A DNA stretch of 64,000 nt from Xanthostigma xanthostigma (lineage: Eukaryota; Arthropoda; Insecta; Raphidioptera; Raphidiidae). The stretch lies in the NCBI GenBank assembly GCA_963575645.1, contig OY754469.1, forward strand, positions 26,288,553 through 26,352,552, given 5' to 3'. The notes under the pieces were generated by a model, which was given only the letters and a program-made list of their open reading frames with translations, did no database searches and was not told where the DNA came from. A program made the position numbers and the translations under genes. How positions within the stretch are numbered: the first letter of the stretch is position 1; each line of letters starts with the position of its first letter. Positions 62,267-64,000 of the stretch are shown here, piece by piece.

Positions 62267-64000
62267 AATATGCAGTTTGCATTTTCTTATGAGAGAATGA
62301 TCCAAACCTGAATGTTATAGTGTAAATAGTTATACCTTCATGAAATAAAGCAATTTTGCCTATAAGGACTCATTTGCCCCTAATTGTCATAAAGCATGTA
62401 AAAACTGCTTGTCTGCGTTAAAATATAGGTTAATATGCAGTTTGCATTTTCTTATGAGAGAATGATCCAAACCTGAATGTTATAGTGTAAATAGACTTAC
62501 CATCATGAAATAAAGCAATTTTGCCTATAAAGACTCATTTGCACCTAATTGTCATAAAGCATGTAAAAACTGCTTGTCTGCGTAAAAATAATGGTTAATA
62601 TGCAGTTTGCATTTTCTTATGAAAGAATGATCCAAACCTGAATGTTATAGTGTAAATAGACTTACCCTCATGAAATAAAGCAATTTTGCTAATAAAGATT
62701 CATTTGCAACTAATTGTCGTAAAGCATGTAAAAACTGCTTGTCTGCGTTTAAATAATGGTTAATATGCAGTTTGCATTTTCTTATGAGAGAATGATCCAA
62801 ACCTGAATGTTATAGTGTAAATAGACTTACCTTTGTAAAATAAAGCAATTTTGCCTATAAGGACTCATTTGCACGCAATTGTCGTGAAGCATGTAAAAAC
62901 TGCTTGTCTGCGTTTAAATAATGGTTAATATGCAGTTTGCATTTTCTTATGAGAGAATGATCCAAACCTGAATGTTATAGTGTAAATAGACTTACCTTTG
63001 TAAAATAAAGCAATTTTGCCTATAAGGACTCATTTGCATGCAATTGTCGTGAAGCATGTAAAAACTGCTTGTCTGCGTTAAAATAATGGTTATTATGCAG
63101 TTTCCATTTTCTTATGAGAGAATGTTCCAAACCTAAATGTTATAGTGTAAATAGACTTACCTTCATGAAATAAAGCAATTTTGAATATAGGGACTCATTT
63201 GCCCCTAATTGTCATAAAGCATGTAAAAACTGCTTGTCAGCGTTAAAATAATGGTTAATATGCAGTTTGCATTTTCTTATGAGAGAATGATCCAAACCTG
63301 AATTGTATAGTGTAAATAGACTTACCTTCATGAAATAAAGCAATTTTGCCTATAAGGACTCATTTGCCCCTAATTGTCATAGAGCATGTAAAAACTGCTT
63401 GTATGCGTTAAAATAATGTATAATATGCAGTTTGCATTTTCTTATGAGAGAATGATCCAAACCTGAATGTAATAGTGTAAATAGTTATACCTTCATGAAA
63501 TAAAGCAATTTTGCCTATAAGGACTCATTTGCCCCTAATTGTCATAAAGCATGTAAAAACTGCTTGTCTGCGTTAAAATAATGGTTAATATGCAGTTTGC
63601 ATTTTCTTATGAGAGAATGATCCAAACCTGAATGTTATAGTGTAAATAGACTTACCATCATGAAATAAAGCAATTTTGCCTATAAAGACTCATTTGCACC
63701 TAATTGTCATAAAGCATGTAAAAACTGCTTGTCTGCGTAAAAATAATGGTTAATATGCAGTTTGCATTTTCTTATGAAAGAATGATCCAAACCTGAATGT
63801 TATAGTGTAAATAGACTTACCCTCATGAAATAAAGCAATTTTGCTAATAAAGACTCATTTGCAACTAATTGTCGTAAAGCATGTAAAAACTGCTTGTCTG
63901 CGTTTAAATAATGGTTAATATGCAGTTTGCATTTTCTTATGAGAGAATGATCCAAACCTGAATGTTATAGTGTAAATAGACTTACCTTTGTAAAATAAAG
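61670..64000 (+). repeat. 7-unit (1155-bp) tandem repeat, reaching the window edge
   Basis: 61670-62845 matches 62825-64000 at an offset of 1155 bp. Shared markers are GTAAATAGTTATACC (62321 and 63476), TTGCTAATAAAG with GCAACTAATTG (62686 and 63841) and CGTAAAAATAATGG. Roughly ten scattered differences make it older than the 660-bp repeat that overlaps its first copy. A more distant relative lies at about 56270-57200. Confidence 0.82.

Larger units (their letters stand above)
20802..64000 (+). repeat. 165-bp satellite array, right part (about 262 units)
   Basis: The same satellite resumes directly after the Copia element, in the same orientation and in the phase expected if the element is removed, and runs off the right edge of the window. 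The unit types are those of the left part. Single-unit indels occur, such as a 4-bp insertion near 24692 and 38728, a 3-bp deletion near 25358 and 39391, a short deletion near 52345, and a 2-bp TG duplication near 60497. The shared positions of some of these mark large duplicated blocks, listed separately. Stretches between the listed blocks (about 27170-28900 and 47240-51390) hold only the same satellite with small local rearrangements. I see no gene or other element anywhere in these 43 kb. Confidence 0.97.

Noticed and set aside
1-64000. CRISPR array, because of long runs of regular direct repeats.
   Set aside because: Repeats are 165 bp, directly adjoining, with no unique spacers and no cas genes; the context is eukaryotic.
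1-64000. A novel gene system hidden in the array.
   Set aside because: All sequence outside 16190-20801 aligns to the same unit, with no non-repeat stretch; the unusual content is the organisation of the repeat, not coding sequence.

Overview
The window is almost wholly one satellite DNA array with a single young LTR retrotransposon inside it. The repeat unit is about 165 bp, about 32% G+C, and always in the same orientation. It runs from base 1 to 16184 and from 20802 to 64000, roughly 360 units in all, and both window edges lie inside the array. No host gene, RNA gene or non-satellite host sequence is visible. This is eukaryotic heterochromatin of the pericentromeric or centromeric type. 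The retrotransposon is a Copia element of the same general kind as Drosophila copia: its LTR starts TGTTGGAATATA and its primer site matches the anticodon arm of initiator tRNA-Met. That makes an insect or other arthropod host the best guess, but this is inference and the species cannot be named from the sequence.

Layout. (1) 1-16184: left array, holding a duplicated block of about 2 kb (1760-3715 and 5070-7025) and the start of a 6.1-kb (37-unit) tandem duplication (copy 1 about 6190-12290; copy 2 from about 12300). (2) 16190-20801: a complete-looking Copia element on the + strand with two 254-bp LTRs identical by eye, a 5-bp target duplication (ATAAA), a tRNA-Met primer site, one 1329-codon gag-pol reading frame and a polypurine tract. 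It interrupts copy 2 of the 6.1-kb duplication; the matching empty site survives in copy 1 (10403-10407) and in a further paralogue (34504-34508). (3) 20802-28900: right array, a relative of 34509-39800, with a 5-unit tandem duplication at 25520-27170. (4) 28910-33040, a 25-unit block repeated at 43106-47240. (5) 39495-44772, a 16-unit (2639-bp) perfect-looking tandem duplication with a readable crossover point. (6) 47240-64000: array with blocks of 2, 3, 4, 7 and about 36 units duplicated, the youngest being the 660-bp and 1155-bp repeats near the right edge.

How it fits together. Every duplication offset found is close to a whole multiple of 165 bp, which is what unequal exchange in register would give. 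Units fall into a few recurrent types that differ mainly in two variable segments, while unit positions 34-90 hardly change. One type carries two extra dyad symmetries that the others have lost. The Copia insertion is younger than the 6.1-kb duplication it sits in, which gives a relative order of events. Small reading frames of 60-91 codons on the minus strand of the satellite are by-products of the repeat and are not annotated as genes.
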